Both the position numbers and the translations under genes were made by a program. From contig JBBRNR010000009.1 of the NCBI GenBank assembly GCA_038230215.1, positions 72,225-136,224 on the forward strand: a DNA stretch of 64,000 nt, read 5' to 3'. Below, in pieces: positions 28,189 through 36,834 of this stretch. Every line of letters begins with the position of its first letter. The first letter of the stretch is position 1. The notes beneath the pieces were generated by a model. That model was not told the origin of the DNA, searched no databases, and saw only the letters and a list, made by a program, of their open reading frames with translations. The DNA comes from DASVRZ01 sp038230215. GTDB taxonomy: Bacteria > Verrucomicrobiota > Verrucomicrobiia > Chthoniobacterales > DASVRZ01.

Positions 28189-29154
28189 GTGATGAAAAGA
28201 TATAATGTCCGTCTGGGAAGTGGCTCAATGATGCTTACGGAGGCGGACATTTCAGTCCTCTATCAATCGGGAAGCATTAAGAACGACACCCCCTGCGCCG
28301 AGGTGGGAAAAGAATGGTGGCATACCCTCGACGAGATGTTTCCGCTCATGAAACACGAGCGAAGCGAAGCCGCCCACTACCTATCTCCACCGGTCATCAC
28401 CCAGCGGGGATCACCCACTTCTGCCATGCTCGCTGGCTGGATCTGCTTCGGGATCGGTGTGTGCGTGAGTTGGTTTTTTCCGCCCGGATATGTTTTCTTC
28501 AGCGTAGCCATCGTTATGGCCATCGTCGCCATGGCGACTCATCAAGTCAGTCGTGGGCTGATCTTGCTCCTCAGTTCATTTCTCGCGATGGGCGTTTCCG
28601 CCGTCATTTCTTTCGTCCTCGCCGTGGGCCTCTTCGCCGTTGCCGCAGGGCACGTCATTACCAAAGTCGACGAAGAGTCTAAAAAACAACGGTCCGCTTT
28701 TACCCAGCAGATGAATCAACTGAGCCCGACGTTACCGAGGGCTGCATCGCCGCAATTTCCGACGATGAGTCCCGGTAATCCGCCGCAGGACGATCTCACT
28801 CAGCAGATCAATCAAATGAATCAAGCGATCGGAAACATGACCCGCTCGCTGCCTCAGCCACCGACGACGACCTATCGTGCGAAAGTTCCCAACCCATCCG
28901 CCACGAGGGTCACACCAGCCGTCACTCGACCTTCCATCGACACCAGCGTCGAAGCGCAGTTACGCCGGATTGAGCAGCAAAAACAGGCGCAGAAAAGCTA
29001 CCACCAACAGCACGACTCGCTGCAACGGAGTATCGACTATTGGGAAGAACGAGCGAGAAAATCTCAGAAAGAAGGTCGAGCTTTTGCTCAGCAGCAAGTC
29101 GATAGCCTGCAAAAGCAGCTCCAAAAACTAAACAGCGCGAGCAGCGGCATGTAG
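28189..29154 (+). CDS. Hypothetical membrane protein with N-terminal GYF-like segment and Gln-rich coiled coil
   Basis: Residues 1-55 resemble a GYF_2-type module (a Trp-Trp motif in GKEWWHTLDEMFPL). Then come three or four membrane spans (about 80-165) and a soluble tail with a Gln/Pro-rich region and a coiled coil (about 240-315). No known function. It opens the stretch 28-34 kb, where genes are poorly conserved. The GYF-like reading is tentative. Confidence 0.72.
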   Translation: MMKRYNVRLGSGSMMLTEADISVLYQSGSIKNDTPCAEVGKEWWHTLDEMFPLMKHERSEAAHYLSPPVITQRGSPTSAMLAGWICFGIGVCVSWFFPPGYVFFSVAIVMAIVAMATHQVSRGLILLLSSFLAMGVSAVISFVLAVGLFAVAAGHVITKVDEESKKQRSAFTQQMNQLSPTLPRAASPQFPTMSPGNPPQDDLTQQINQMNQAIGNMTRSLPQPPTTTYRAKVPNPSATRVTPAVTRPSIDTSVEAQLRRIEQQKQAQKSYHQQHDSLQRSIDYWEERARKSQKEGRAFAQQQVDSLQKQLQKLNSASSGM

Positions 29155-29206
29155 CGGACGCGCCACACTTACGAACCCGCTTGTAATCTCTACCGCTTAT
29201 TCCCGT

Positions 29207-29917
29207 CTACTTCGGCGCGTCGGGCGCACCAGCCGCTGGCGTTCCATCAGCCGTGCCGCCGCCATTATCGCGCGGGACATGACTCGCCGAAGCCCACGCC
29301 GCCAGCACTCCCACATTGTCGCCGTAAGTGTTGGCATATATCGCATCCAGCGTCTTCTTGCTGCCGCGCGCACTGCCCAGGGTCGTCGGGATCGAAGCCG
29401 TCGCACCCACCTGACCCGCCAGCGCCAAACCTTGCGTGCCCGTTCCACCCAGCAAATCCACCGCCATCTGACGCAACCCCGCCGTCGTGATCACTAGCGC
29501 ATGACTCGCCAGCCCGGCCAGCAGATCCAGCTCCTCGATCGCCGTGGCAAACCCGCGCAACTTCGCCGCCAGCTCCGTGTCGCCATTGCCATGCGGCAGA
29601 CGAAACCGGTCCATCAACGACGGATTCTTCGTCTCCTCGGCAATCGCCGCCACCGACTTGTTGATATTGCGCAGCATCGACTCCACATCGCCGCGATCCG
29701 TCCGTTGCACCTCCGTCTTCTCGCCAAATTCATTGGCCTTCTGGATTGCCTCCTCCCCGCCGAGTGCCTCCACCTCGCCCTCCATCTTCGTGATCGTCTC
29801 CGCGTGCTTCACATCGGCTGGCGTGAGCGGAGTGTGAGTAAAATCAGCGACCTTGCCGTTGGCAAAAGCCAGCATTCGCACCAGACGTTTCGCTTCTTGG
29901 GTTTGTTTTGCATTCAT
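29207..29917 (-). CDS. Hypothetical helical protein, 236 aa
   Basis: A soluble, helical protein with a Gly/Ala/Pro-rich tail. No signal peptide, membrane span or catalytic motif is visible. A loose resemblance in feature order to the product of 295-1011 suggests a lineage-specific family with several members. Function unknown. It converges with the gene ending at 29154. The 154 bp upstream of its start hold nothing I recognise. Confidence 0.72.
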   Translation of the reverse strand: MNAKQTQEAKRLVRMLAFANGKVADFTHTPLTPADVKHAETITKMEGEVEALGGEEAIQKANEFGEKTEVQRTDRGDVESMLRNINKSVAAIAEETKNPSLMDRFRLPHGNGDTELAAKLRGFATAIEELDLLAGLASHALVITTAGLRQMAVDLLGGTGTQGLALAGQVGATASIPTTLGSARGSKKTLDAIYANTYGDNVGVLAAWASASHVPRDNGGGTADGTPAAGAPDAPK

Positions 29918-30071
29918 GGGATTGGGACTCCGTTGTTAGAAATAAAATCAGGAGAGCCGTTCATCGTGCCAATCCTCTCACCGCGACCGAATGCTGAACA
30001 AAGAAGCAGGAATTTTTCTGGGTGGGAAGAAAAATATCAGCGTCCCTGCATTGTTAAATGAGTTGGTAAAC

Positions 30072-30983
30072 CTACAACTCCAGATTTCGCGACTTCTGCT
30101 CCATCTGATGATTGATCCTCTTGAACAAAGACTCGGACAGGGGAGTTCCATATTTACCGGGCAGGACCAATCCGCGAATCATCTTGGGATTGAGCACCGA
30201 GACCTCCCCTCGTCCCGTGGCGGTCACATACCAGCCGGGAAACGTGAGCACGGGCCGCGCATTCACCGCTTCACCCACCGCGCTCGTCAACCACTTGGAT
30301 AGATGCTGCGAATTCCATGCCGCCTGTTCCAGACCGTGAGCGTTTTCGCCACTGGGCAGCATCGCCGTCTTCCCATCGTAACGCACGACACACTCCTTCG
30401 GCTTGATGTCGAGAGGCTTGCGCCGCGCCTTGGTTTCGATGGCATAGACTCCAGTCGGACTCACCACCACATGATCAATGTTGAATGAATTCCCCGGCTT
30501 CTCCTCGAAAACCACGTCGTGATACACCCGGCATCCATCGGCCAGCAACTGATTTAACTCCTCCCCAACTGCGCGTTCGCCTGAGTAGCCGAGAGAATAT
30601 CTAGCTTTTTCGCGAAGAATCACTCGCGTCTTCCGCCAGATAATCACAAACCAAGGCGTCAGCCCCACGAAAAGCAATCCCATCATGATCCATTGGTTTT
30701 CCCGCCGATTTACAAAAGGCATGGGAATCATCAGGACGATTGGAACCACACAGGCAATTAAAAATTTCATCATCACGCCCAGCAACTCATCCTGAATCTC
30801 GTCCAATTTCTCTCGCAGGGATTCTCCCGGAGGTCGCAACAGATGTTCTGTAAACGGCTTACGCGCATTCTGAGTCGGACGCTGTTTCTCCTGCTTAACC
30901 AGCCAACTCATCGCCCAAACAGCCAACCCAACAAAACCATACCCAAAAATGTAAACAAACATGCCTTGTCCTAAGCAAGTCAC
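30072..30983 (-). CDS. NERD-domain protein (nuclease-related), membrane anchored
   Basis: The 303-aa protein has N-terminal membrane spans (about 8-25 and, after a charged linker, 75-115) and a C-terminal NERD domain. Diagnostic residues are GERAVGEELNQLL, FNIDHVVVSPTGVYAIETKA near residue 170 (the D and E-x-K of a restriction-like fold) and a Gln-rich helix near 215. NERD proteins are thought to process DNA, and some sit in defence loci. It stands 5' to an HNH endonuclease gene on the same strand. Confidence 0.88.
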   Translation of the reverse strand: MTCLGQGMFVYIFGYGFVGLAVWAMSWLVKQEKQRPTQNARKPFTEHLLRPPGESLREKLDEIQDELLGVMMKFLIACVVPIVLMIPMPFVNRRENQWIMMGLLFVGLTPWFVIIWRKTRVILREKARYSLGYSGERAVGEELNQLLADGCRVYHDVVFEEKPGNSFNIDHVVVSPTGVYAIETKARRKPLDIKPKECVVRYDGKTAMLPSGENAHGLEQAAWNSQHLSKWLTSAVGEAVNARPVLTFPGWYVTATGRGEVSVLNPKMIRGLVLPGKYGTPLSESLFKRINHQMEQKSRNLEL

Positions 30984-31022
30984 GTTCCCGGCGATTGACG
31001 AACTACCCTTAGAAGCGGTGCC

Positions 31023-31817
31023 TCAACTCAAAAAAATCTCTGCACGATGATAAGCCAGAAACTCAGGATCGGGTTCCGCCAATTTGTTCGGCAGATGAAT
31101 GGTCTTCCCTTCTACTGCCAAAAAGTTTTGTTCTAACATCGGCTGGGGCAAATAACTTTTAAGCTGCTTGCTCAGAACCACGGCATTCTTCTCATCCAAC
31201 GTGATCAAGCCCGCATCAAAAGCCGCATCGTGAATACTGGACAAGCAGAGTCCATTCTTCGGATTCAGGCGCTCTTCTGGAAACTGCCCCCACGGCTTGA
31301 TGTGACTCGCTACTAACAATCGTGGAATGTGGATGCCGCTCATGCAGCAGCGAATCTCGTAAGCGTTGAGGATAGATTGACGAAAGAACTGCTGTCCCCG
31401 GCGGACCTTCACGGTTTGCAGAAGCTCCGTGGGACCAGACGGCGCGACGAGTTTCACTTGTTTCCGGTTAAGAAAATCCAACTCCTTCCCCTCATCGCTC
31501 GTAAATAGATTGTGCAGCAGTTGCTCACTCTCGACTCCGAGATTGGCTATATCGGAATGAAACTCGTCCCACATTCTTTTGTCCTGCGGCGTGGCTCCGG
31601 GTAGTCCAGAGATGCCACGCGCATGTTGCACTGGATCGAGTGACGCAAAATTCACCAGCTTCATTGCCAGACTGCTAGGCGTCCTCCCCATTTTCTCCGC
31701 CGCCTCAATGATCACTGGATTATTCCGATCCAGTTTTCCGAAAGGCAGCTTGCAGTAGAGATTGAGTGCTATGAGAAAATGTTCGCGAGTCCATTTAACG
31801 GATGCTGCTTTGGCCAT
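31023..31817 (-). CDS. HNH endonuclease, restriction-like
   Basis: The 264-aa protein has an N-terminal helical region and a C-terminal HNH_2-type domain: CCMSGIHIPRLLVASHIKPW, then NPKNGLCLSSIHDAAFDAG, where the His and Asn of the metal finger are visible. Similar proteins are annotated as putative restriction endonucleases. I use the ATG at 31817 (MAKAASVKWTREHF). The frame runs back to 31952 but overlaps the divergent gene. No methyltransferase partner is next to it. Confidence 0.88.
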   Translation of the reverse strand: MAKAASVKWTREHFLIALNLYCKLPFGKLDRNNPVIIEAAEKMGRTPSSLAMKLVNFASLDPVQHARGISGLPGATPQDKRMWDEFHSDIANLGVESEQLLHNLFTSDEGKELDFLNRKQVKLVAPSGPTELLQTVKVRRGQQFFRQSILNAYEIRCCMSGIHIPRLLVASHIKPWGQFPEERLNPKNGLCLSSIHDAAFDAGLITLDEKNAVVLSKQLKSYLPQPMLEQNFLAVEGKTIHLPNKLAEPDPEFLAYHRAEIFLS

Positions 31818-31899
31818 GCCCGCCAGCTTCTGGAATAAAGCCACGCTTGGCAATTTCTCTCTTGCCGACTTTCTCCGACGTGGCCAGGTATCTCTACCG

Positions 31900-32208
31900 A
31901 TGAAAACATATCGGTTAGACACACGCGAAACTTCTCGCAACGGCTTCTGCATTTACATGGACACCTTTTTTCAAGGTCGCGTCCCAGCCGTGAGCGACTG
32001 CACGGAATATATCGTCTTTGAAACCGAGTTAGAGGCACAACGAGAAATTGCCGATCACGCCATTACTCGACTTCAGGAGTTCTTGGACAGCGAACATGAC
32101 TTCGATGATGCCACCGCAATCGAGGAATGTGTTGTTGCTGTGAGCGTGAGTGCAGACGGCATTATCACCGACGAATACGGAAACTGTTTCTCCATCCATG
32201 TCGAATAA
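31900..32208 (+). CDS. Hypothetical acidic protein, 102 aa
   Basis: A small acidic protein beginning MKTYRLDTRETSRNGF and containing a likely long helix (ELEAQREIADHAITRLQEFL) followed by a short beta-rich tail. It diverges from the HNH gene with an 82-bp gap and is followed in the same frame by a Vsr-like fragment. No family recognised. A role as inhibitor or partner of the adjacent nuclease is possible but unsupported. Confidence 0.6.
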   Translation: MKTYRLDTRETSRNGFCIYMDTFFQGRVPAVSDCTEYIVFETELEAQREIADHAITRLQEFLDSEHDFDDATAIEECVVAVSVSADGIITDEYGNCFSIHVE

Positions 32209-32214
32209 GGCCGG

Positions 32215-32400
32215 ATGCCCGCCGGGAACCGGGAGTTTTGGGAGGCCAAGCTCGCCCGCAACCAGACTCGCGACCGGCTGGTGAATCGCACCCTCCGCGC
32301 CAAAGGCTGGCGCGTGCTGCGCCTCTGGGAGCACGCCCTCACCCGCAAAGGCGAGCCCGCAACCGTGCGGCGCTTGCGGCGGAGTCTGTCCCTGCGATGA
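32215..32400 (+). pseudogene. Vsr-like endonuclease, C-terminal fragment only
   Basis: The 61-codon frame resembles the second half of very short patch repair endonucleases: REFWEAKLARNQTRDR, then GWRVLRLWEHAL. The N-terminal half with the catalytic Asp is missing. Upstream sequence in this frame is the previous, unrelated ORF and its stop. It is best read as the remnant of a decayed vsr gene, a type usually linked with cytosine methyltransferases, none of which is present here. Confidence 0.7.
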
Positions 32401-32510
32401 CCCATGACCCCCGGCACTCCGCCGGGGTTTCCGCCGATTTCTTCTAGGCAGCGGTTTCACAGCACCGACACCGCCTGCGTTGCGCCAGTCTAAACTCCGG
32501 CATTTTCTTC

Positions 32511-33296
32511 ATGGCGCGGGCGGCGCACTTCTGGCAGCCTCGCGGCCAACGCATGGTCTATTACAAAAACGAGCCCTGGCTGCTGCTGCATGGAGTGTCT
32601 TATTTCAGCGCGCGCATCACGCCGAAAACCCGAAAATGGGAGGACATCTGCTGGTCTCTCGACATGCAATTCATCTCCGGCAGCCCCATCTGGCGCCGCG
32701 TCCAGATGCGACCCCGCATCGTCATCAGCCTCTCCAGTTTTCAAGTGCCGGGCCCGTCGTGGAAAGATCTCGGGCGGGTCAATTACTGGAGCGAGGCCGA
32801 GACCGAGATGGACGCCTTTAAGAGTGGCTTCCTCAATGTCTCTTTCTGGTATCACCAGCCGGAGGAGGAAGATTGGGACGGCCTCATCGGGTGCAACTGG
32901 CGGGTCGTGCGGCGCGATGCGGGCTGGCTCACCCTCGAAATGGCTGTTTGCGGCGAGGGTGCCACCCTGCCCCCGGCAGCCGGGGAAAAAACCGTCGTCC
33001 TCATCGATGGCACCGAGGAAACGGCACCGGCTCCCGAGCCCGACGAAGCCTTCTGGAGGGGAAACACTGCCCTCTATCTGCTGGAGGCCGTGCCCTTTGG
33101 CATCGTGCATGTGCTCGTGCCCCGCAACGCCCGCGATGTGGAAGCCCATGCAATCGCCCGCGCCCGCGAGCTGCTCGGAGTCGGCGAGCCGGAGCATGTG
33201 GAGGTGCAGGATTATTTCAACCGTAAAAAACCCATCGAGACCCTCCAAAACGAGGTTCATGTCGCCCTGCATTTCCACGGCCACCACACCACGTAG
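32511..33296 (+). CDS. Hypothetical Trp-rich protein, 261 aa
   Basis: No recognised family and no signal peptide. The protein is unusually rich in Trp and His and reads as a beta-rich soluble domain. It is followed 15 bp later by another protein of nearly equal size and similar style (33312-34103), so the two probably act together. A long antisense frame covers the same region, but its composition looks like a shadow. Confidence 0.65.
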   Translation: MARAAHFWQPRGQRMVYYKNEPWLLLHGVSYFSARITPKTRKWEDICWSLDMQFISGSPIWRRVQMRPRIVISLSSFQVPGPSWKDLGRVNYWSEAETEMDAFKSGFLNVSFWYHQPEEEDWDGLIGCNWRVVRRDAGWLTLEMAVCGEGATLPPAAGEKTVVLIDGTEETAPAPEPDEAFWRGNTALYLLEAVPFGIVHVLVPRNARDVEAHAIARARELLGVGEPEHVEVQDYFNRKKPIETLQNEVHVALHFHGHHTT

Positions 33297-33311
33297 AATG
33301 AGGGCGCACGC

Positions 33312-34103
33312 ATGAGCTGGGTGGAGTGGATGGGCGAAATCCTCGAGCCCTCGGCCGACGAAGGGGAACTCTATCTCCACATCGGCACGCCCGATGTCGG
33401 CCACGAGCGGCAGCATTGGCATTTCGAGTTGATGCATGTCGTGCAGGACAAAACACAGCCCGAGCGGAACATGGATAATGAGCGCGTGCTTACCGTCGAT
33501 ATTTCCGACCTGCTCTTCCAAGTGGACGACTGGCGGCAGCTCGCCCATCGGGAGATACGGGCCGATGCCGCCTGGCACGAGGCGCATGAGTATTCCGGCG
33601 AACATGGCTGGTTCATAGAGTCGCAAGTCCGCGTCGGCGTCATGCACCAGGAGGGAGAGGAACCGCGCCCGTCCGGCGGGTGGCACCACTGGCTGGCGCA
33701 CGATTTCATCCTGCGAATCGGTGCGCGCGACGGCCACCATTTCTCCTGCGAACTCGATGCCTGGATGATCCCGGAGAAGGAATACACCCGCGAGAAGCCC
33801 GAGTCGCCCGAAGAGGTGGCCGTCTTCGCCGCCGGGCCGCCCAATCTGCGAATGATCTGCCGCCTGCGCTTCGATGGCGGTTCCATCCGACTGCCCCGCG
33901 TGCCCGATCCACTGGCCGAGGCGCGCCGCCGACTGCGGAAACAACTGCGGCTGGAGGAATTTTTTGAAGCGAAAGTAAATTGGAATCCCCGCTGGACACC
34001 GGATCACGCGGGCTTGGTGCAGCTCCCCGGCGGGCGCTCTTCCGTGAGCTTTCGGACCCGTCCGTATGACCCTCCGGCGTCGCTCGCAGAGTCCGGCGGG
34101 TAG
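33312..34103 (+). CDS. Hypothetical His/Trp-rich protein, 263 aa
   Basis: Partner of the preceding gene in size, spacing and composition. It contains clusters such as HERQHWHFELMHV and GGWHHWLAHDF and a basic helical segment near residues 205-225 (EARRRLRKQLRLEEFFEAK). No known domain recognised. The end lies directly before array A4. His clusters could bind metal, but this is speculation. Confidence 0.65.
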   Translation: MSWVEWMGEILEPSADEGELYLHIGTPDVGHERQHWHFELMHVVQDKTQPERNMDNERVLTVDISDLLFQVDDWRQLAHREIRADAAWHEAHEYSGEHGWFIESQVRVGVMHQEGEEPRPSGGWHHWLAHDFILRIGARDGHHFSCELDAWMIPEKEYTREKPESPEEVAVFAAGPPNLRMICRLRFDGGSIRLPRVPDPLAEARRRLRKQLRLEEFFEAKVNWNPRWTPDHAGLVQLPGGRSSVSFRTRPYDPPASLAESGG

Positions 34104-34153
34104 TGGAAATGAGGAGGTTCTGGCCTGAACGCGATCGGCGGAAGGCTGATTGT

Positions 34154-34490
34154 CTCCCGACCTCGGCGGTTCGTCTTCCTAGCCTCCCTGAACATGTTCG
34201 GAAGCGCCCTGTTTGTCTTCCGGGGCTGTCTGATACCGGTTCCGGGGCTGTCTGAGCTGCTCCCGGGGCTCGCTGAACGTCTTCCGGGACGAGTTGCGGT
34301 GCTTCCGGGGTGGTTGGACGCGCTTCCGGGACTCGCTAAACGCCTTCCGGGACGAGTTACAGGGCTCCCGGACTCGATTGACGGCCTTCCGGGGCGAGCT
34401 GATCGGGTTCCGGGCCGCGTTGGAGCGCTTCCGGACGAGTCTGATCGTGTTCTGAAACGCGCTGGACGGCTTCCGGTCGGTCATTTTGCT
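34154..34490. repeat. 21-bp-period tandem array A4 (CTTCCGGGGCTCGCTGAACG-type)
   Basis: Sixteen units begin at 34154, 34175, 34196, 34217, 34239 and then every 21 bp to 34470 (a single 22-bp step at 34217-34239). The common unit CTTCCGGGGCTCGCTGAACG is nearly the same as that of array A2 and lies on the same strand. The stretch 34104-34153 before it and 34491-34547 after it hold no other feature. An open frame runs through the array and falsely lengthens the next gene. Confidence 0.95.
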
Positions 34491-34547
34491 TCCAGCAGAT
34501 GGGGTTTCGACAAGGCCGGTTGGACCGGCGAGGCCGTTCCATCCAAT

Positions 34548-34793
34548 ATGAAAACTCCCTCTCTCGTTCTGTTGATGGCTTTATTCGCCTCCCTCGCGGT
34601 GGCTCAAGAAGTGTCGCCCACTCCGAAGTTTGCCGGAGGTCACACCACCGGCGATGCGGCCAATGGCGGCCCGGTCGGCAACAATGAATTGCCCGGCGAC
34701 AGTCAATCGACGGCTGTGGCCCCGGCTACCCCGACGCCAACGCCCTCGGCGACGCCTTCCGCGACGCCACGCAGCACGCCGTCCAAGCCCTAA
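34548..34793 (+). CDS. Small secreted Pro/Thr-rich peptide, 81 aa
   Basis: The ATG at 34548 gives a standard signal peptide (MKTPSLVLLMALFASLAVAQ). The mature peptide of about 61 residues is low-complexity, with a tail of repeated PT and SATP units. It has no domain and looks disordered, perhaps wall- or matrix-associated. The open frame runs back to 34194 through array A4, but that part is LPG-rich repeat translation and is not believed. It converges with purA. Confidence 0.6.
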   Translation: MKTPSLVLLMALFASLAVAQEVSPTPKFAGGHTTGDAANGGPVGNNELPGDSQSTAVAPATPTPTPSATPSATPRSTPSKP

Positions 34794-34814
34794 GCCTTAA
34801 AAGGGCAAGGACTC

Positions 34815-36083
34815 CTAAAGCACGAACGTCTGCGCACGGCTCGGGCCGACGCTGACGATGCTGAGTCGGGCCTCGGTCAATTCAGCGATGCGGTTGAGGT
34901 AATTTTGCGCCTCGCTGGGGAGTTCGGCGAAGGATTGCACCTGTTCGGTGGAGCATTGCCAGCCGGGCATCGACTCATAGACGGGTTCGCATTTTTCCAG
35001 TTGGGCGACGTCGGAGGGCGGCACTTGGAGGATCTCGCCGTGAAAGAGATAACCGCAGCAAATGTGGAGCGTCTCGACGGTGTCGAGTCCGTCGAGATTG
35101 GTCACGGCGAGGTCGTCGATGCCGTTGATCATGGTGGCGTAACGCGTGGCCACGGCATCGAACCAGCCGCAGCGGCGGGCGCGTCCGGTGGTGGAGCCGT
35201 ATTCGCGGCCCATGCCGTGGAGGAGATCGGAGACTTCAGCCGACTCCGAGGGAAATGGGCCTTCGCCGACACGGGTCATGTAGGCTTTCATGACGCCGAA
35301 GACGCGGTCCATGCGATGCGGCGGCACGCCGGAGCCGGTGCAGGCGCCGCCCGCTGTGGTGTTGGAACTCGTGACGTAAGGATAAGTGCCGTGGTCGAGG
35401 TCGAGGAAGGTGCCTTGGGCGCCCTCGAAGAGGATGTTTTTGCCCGCGCGAATGGCTTCGTGCAGGTAAACGACGGTGTTGGCAACGAACGGACGGAGGC
35501 GTTCCGCAGCTGCGAGGTAAGCGTCGAGAATCGATTGGAACTCGACTGTCTCCGCGCCGAATGCTTTCAAGACCTGGTTGTTTTCCTCAACGCGGAGGGC
35601 GAGCTTTTCCGCAAAAACCTCGGGCTGCATGAGGTCGCAGATGCGGAGTCCGACGCGGGCGGCCTTGTCGCCGTAGGCTGGGCCGATGCCTCGTTTGGTG
35701 GTGCCGATTTTATTTTTGCCCTTCAAGACTTCACGCTGCTCGTCGATGAGGCGGTGATACGGGAAAACGAGGTGCGCGCAGTCGCTGATGAAGAGGTTGC
35801 CATCGACGGCCATGCCTTTTTCGGCGAGTCCGTCGAGTTCCTTGACGAGCGCGACGGGGTCGATGACGACGCCGTTGCCGATGACGCAGACTTTTTCGCG
35901 TCGCAGGATGCCCGACGGGATGAGGTGGAGAACGTATTTCGTTTCGCCGAGAACGACGGTGTGGCCAGCGTTGTTGCCGCCCTGGCTGCGAACGACGATG
36001 TCGGCGTCCTCGGTGAGGAAATCGATGATTTTGCCTTTGCCTTCGTCGCCCCATTGAGCGCCGACGAGAATTGTATTTGCCAT
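34815..36083 (-). CDS. purA: Adenylosuccinate synthetase
   Basis: PurA joins IMP and aspartate with GTP on the way to AMP. The 422-aa protein has the GTP-binding GAQWGDEGKGKIIDFL at residue 8, VRSQGGNNAGHTV, the catalytic and IMP-binding region GTTKRGIGPAYGDK and FEGAQGTFLDLDHGTYPYVT. Length is typical. It stands alone on the minus strand. The 231-bp divergent gap to arsC shows no recognisable regulator site. Confidence 0.97.
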   Translation of the reverse strand: MANTILVGAQWGDEGKGKIIDFLTEDADIVVRSQGGNNAGHTVVLGETKYVLHLIPSGILRREKVCVIGNGVVIDPVALVKELDGLAEKGMAVDGNLFISDCAHLVFPYHRLIDEQREVLKGKNKIGTTKRGIGPAYGDKAARVGLRICDLMQPEVFAEKLALRVEENNQVLKAFGAETVEFQSILDAYLAAAERLRPFVANTVVYLHEAIRAGKNILFEGAQGTFLDLDHGTYPYVTSSNTTAGGACTGSGVPPHRMDRVFGVMKAYMTRVGEGPFPSESAEVSDLLHGMGREYGSTTGRARRCGWFDAVATRYATMINGIDDLAVTNLDGLDTVETLHICCGYLFHGEILQVPPSDVAQLEKCEPVYESMPGWQCSTEQVQSFAELPSEAQNYLNRIAELTEARLSIVSVGPSRAQTFVL

Positions 36084-36314
36084 GTGAGTTAGAGAGTAAT
36101 GTGGAGACGCGCTGGGACGCTAAAGAGTCCCGACGGCCTGTGCGGCACATCGGGACTTGGCCGAAGCTAGGGAGAGACGCGAAACCGCGCAAGCGCAATG
36201 TGTGTGAAAAGATGTCTTGTCTTATTTGGGTTTTCCCTTGTTCCGGCAGATGTGTCCCCGTATTGCTGGCAGAGTGCCATCGCGCCCCATACTCAACTTG
36301 AACTCTTAGAACTC

Positions 36315-36752
36315 ATGAAAAAGAAAGTCCTCTTCGTTTGCATTCATAATAGCGCCCGCAGCCAGATGGCCGAGGCCTGGCTGAATCATCTTTGTCCCGA
36401 TGCCTTTGAAGCTCAAAGCGCCGGGTTGGAGCCCGGCACCCTTAATCCGCTGGTTGTCGAAGTCATGCAGGAGGTGGGCATTGATATTTCCGGGAACAAA
36501 ACCAAGAGCGTCTTGGATTTCTTCCGTGGTGGATCACTCTTCTGGTATGTGATCACTGTCTGCGATGAGACGAGCGCCGAGCGCTGCCCGATTTTTCCAG
36601 GCATTACCACGCGGTTGCACTGGGGTTTTCCTGATCCGTCGGCCCTCACTGGCACCCAAGAGGAGAAGCTGGCGGGAACGCGCGTCATCCGCGACACGAT
36701 TCGCGCCCGGGTCGAGGCTTGGTGCGAGGAGATGTGCGGTGTGGAGGCCTAA
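36315..36752 (+). CDS. arsC: Arsenate reductase, low-molecular-weight phosphatase fold
   Basis: The 145-aa enzyme belongs to the ArsC/LMW tyrosine phosphatase family that reduces arsenate through a cysteine relay. The P-loop CIHNSARS (C-x5-R) is at residues 9-16, followed by the FFRGGSLFWYVITVCDET stretch carrying a second Cys and a third at SAERCPIF. I chose ATG 36315 (MKKKVLFV). Upstream codons to 36198 look unlike the family. No arsR or efflux gene is adjacent, so a protein phosphatase role is not excluded. Confidence 0.88.
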   Translation: MKKKVLFVCIHNSARSQMAEAWLNHLCPDAFEAQSAGLEPGTLNPLVVEVMQEVGIDISGNKTKSVLDFFRGGSLFWYVITVCDETSAERCPIFPGITTRLHWGFPDPSALTGTQEEKLAGTRVIRDTIRARVEAWCEEMCGVEA

Positions 36753-36834
36753 TTCGCATCCCGCAAACTCGCGTGAGGGGCTCGTCCTACCTTTCGCTTG
36801 ATTCCCCCTGCCCTTTGCCGTTCTCTCAGCGGGT

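Noticed and set aside
32490..34007. 505-codon minus-strand ORF opposite the Trp/His-rich pair
   Set aside because: Its amino-acid make-up is typical of antisense shadow in GC-rich genes. The plus-strand pair has better composition and spacing.
34194..34547. 118-codon extension of the small secreted peptide
   Set aside because: It is translation of array A4 (LPG-rich heptads). The signal peptide begins at 34548.
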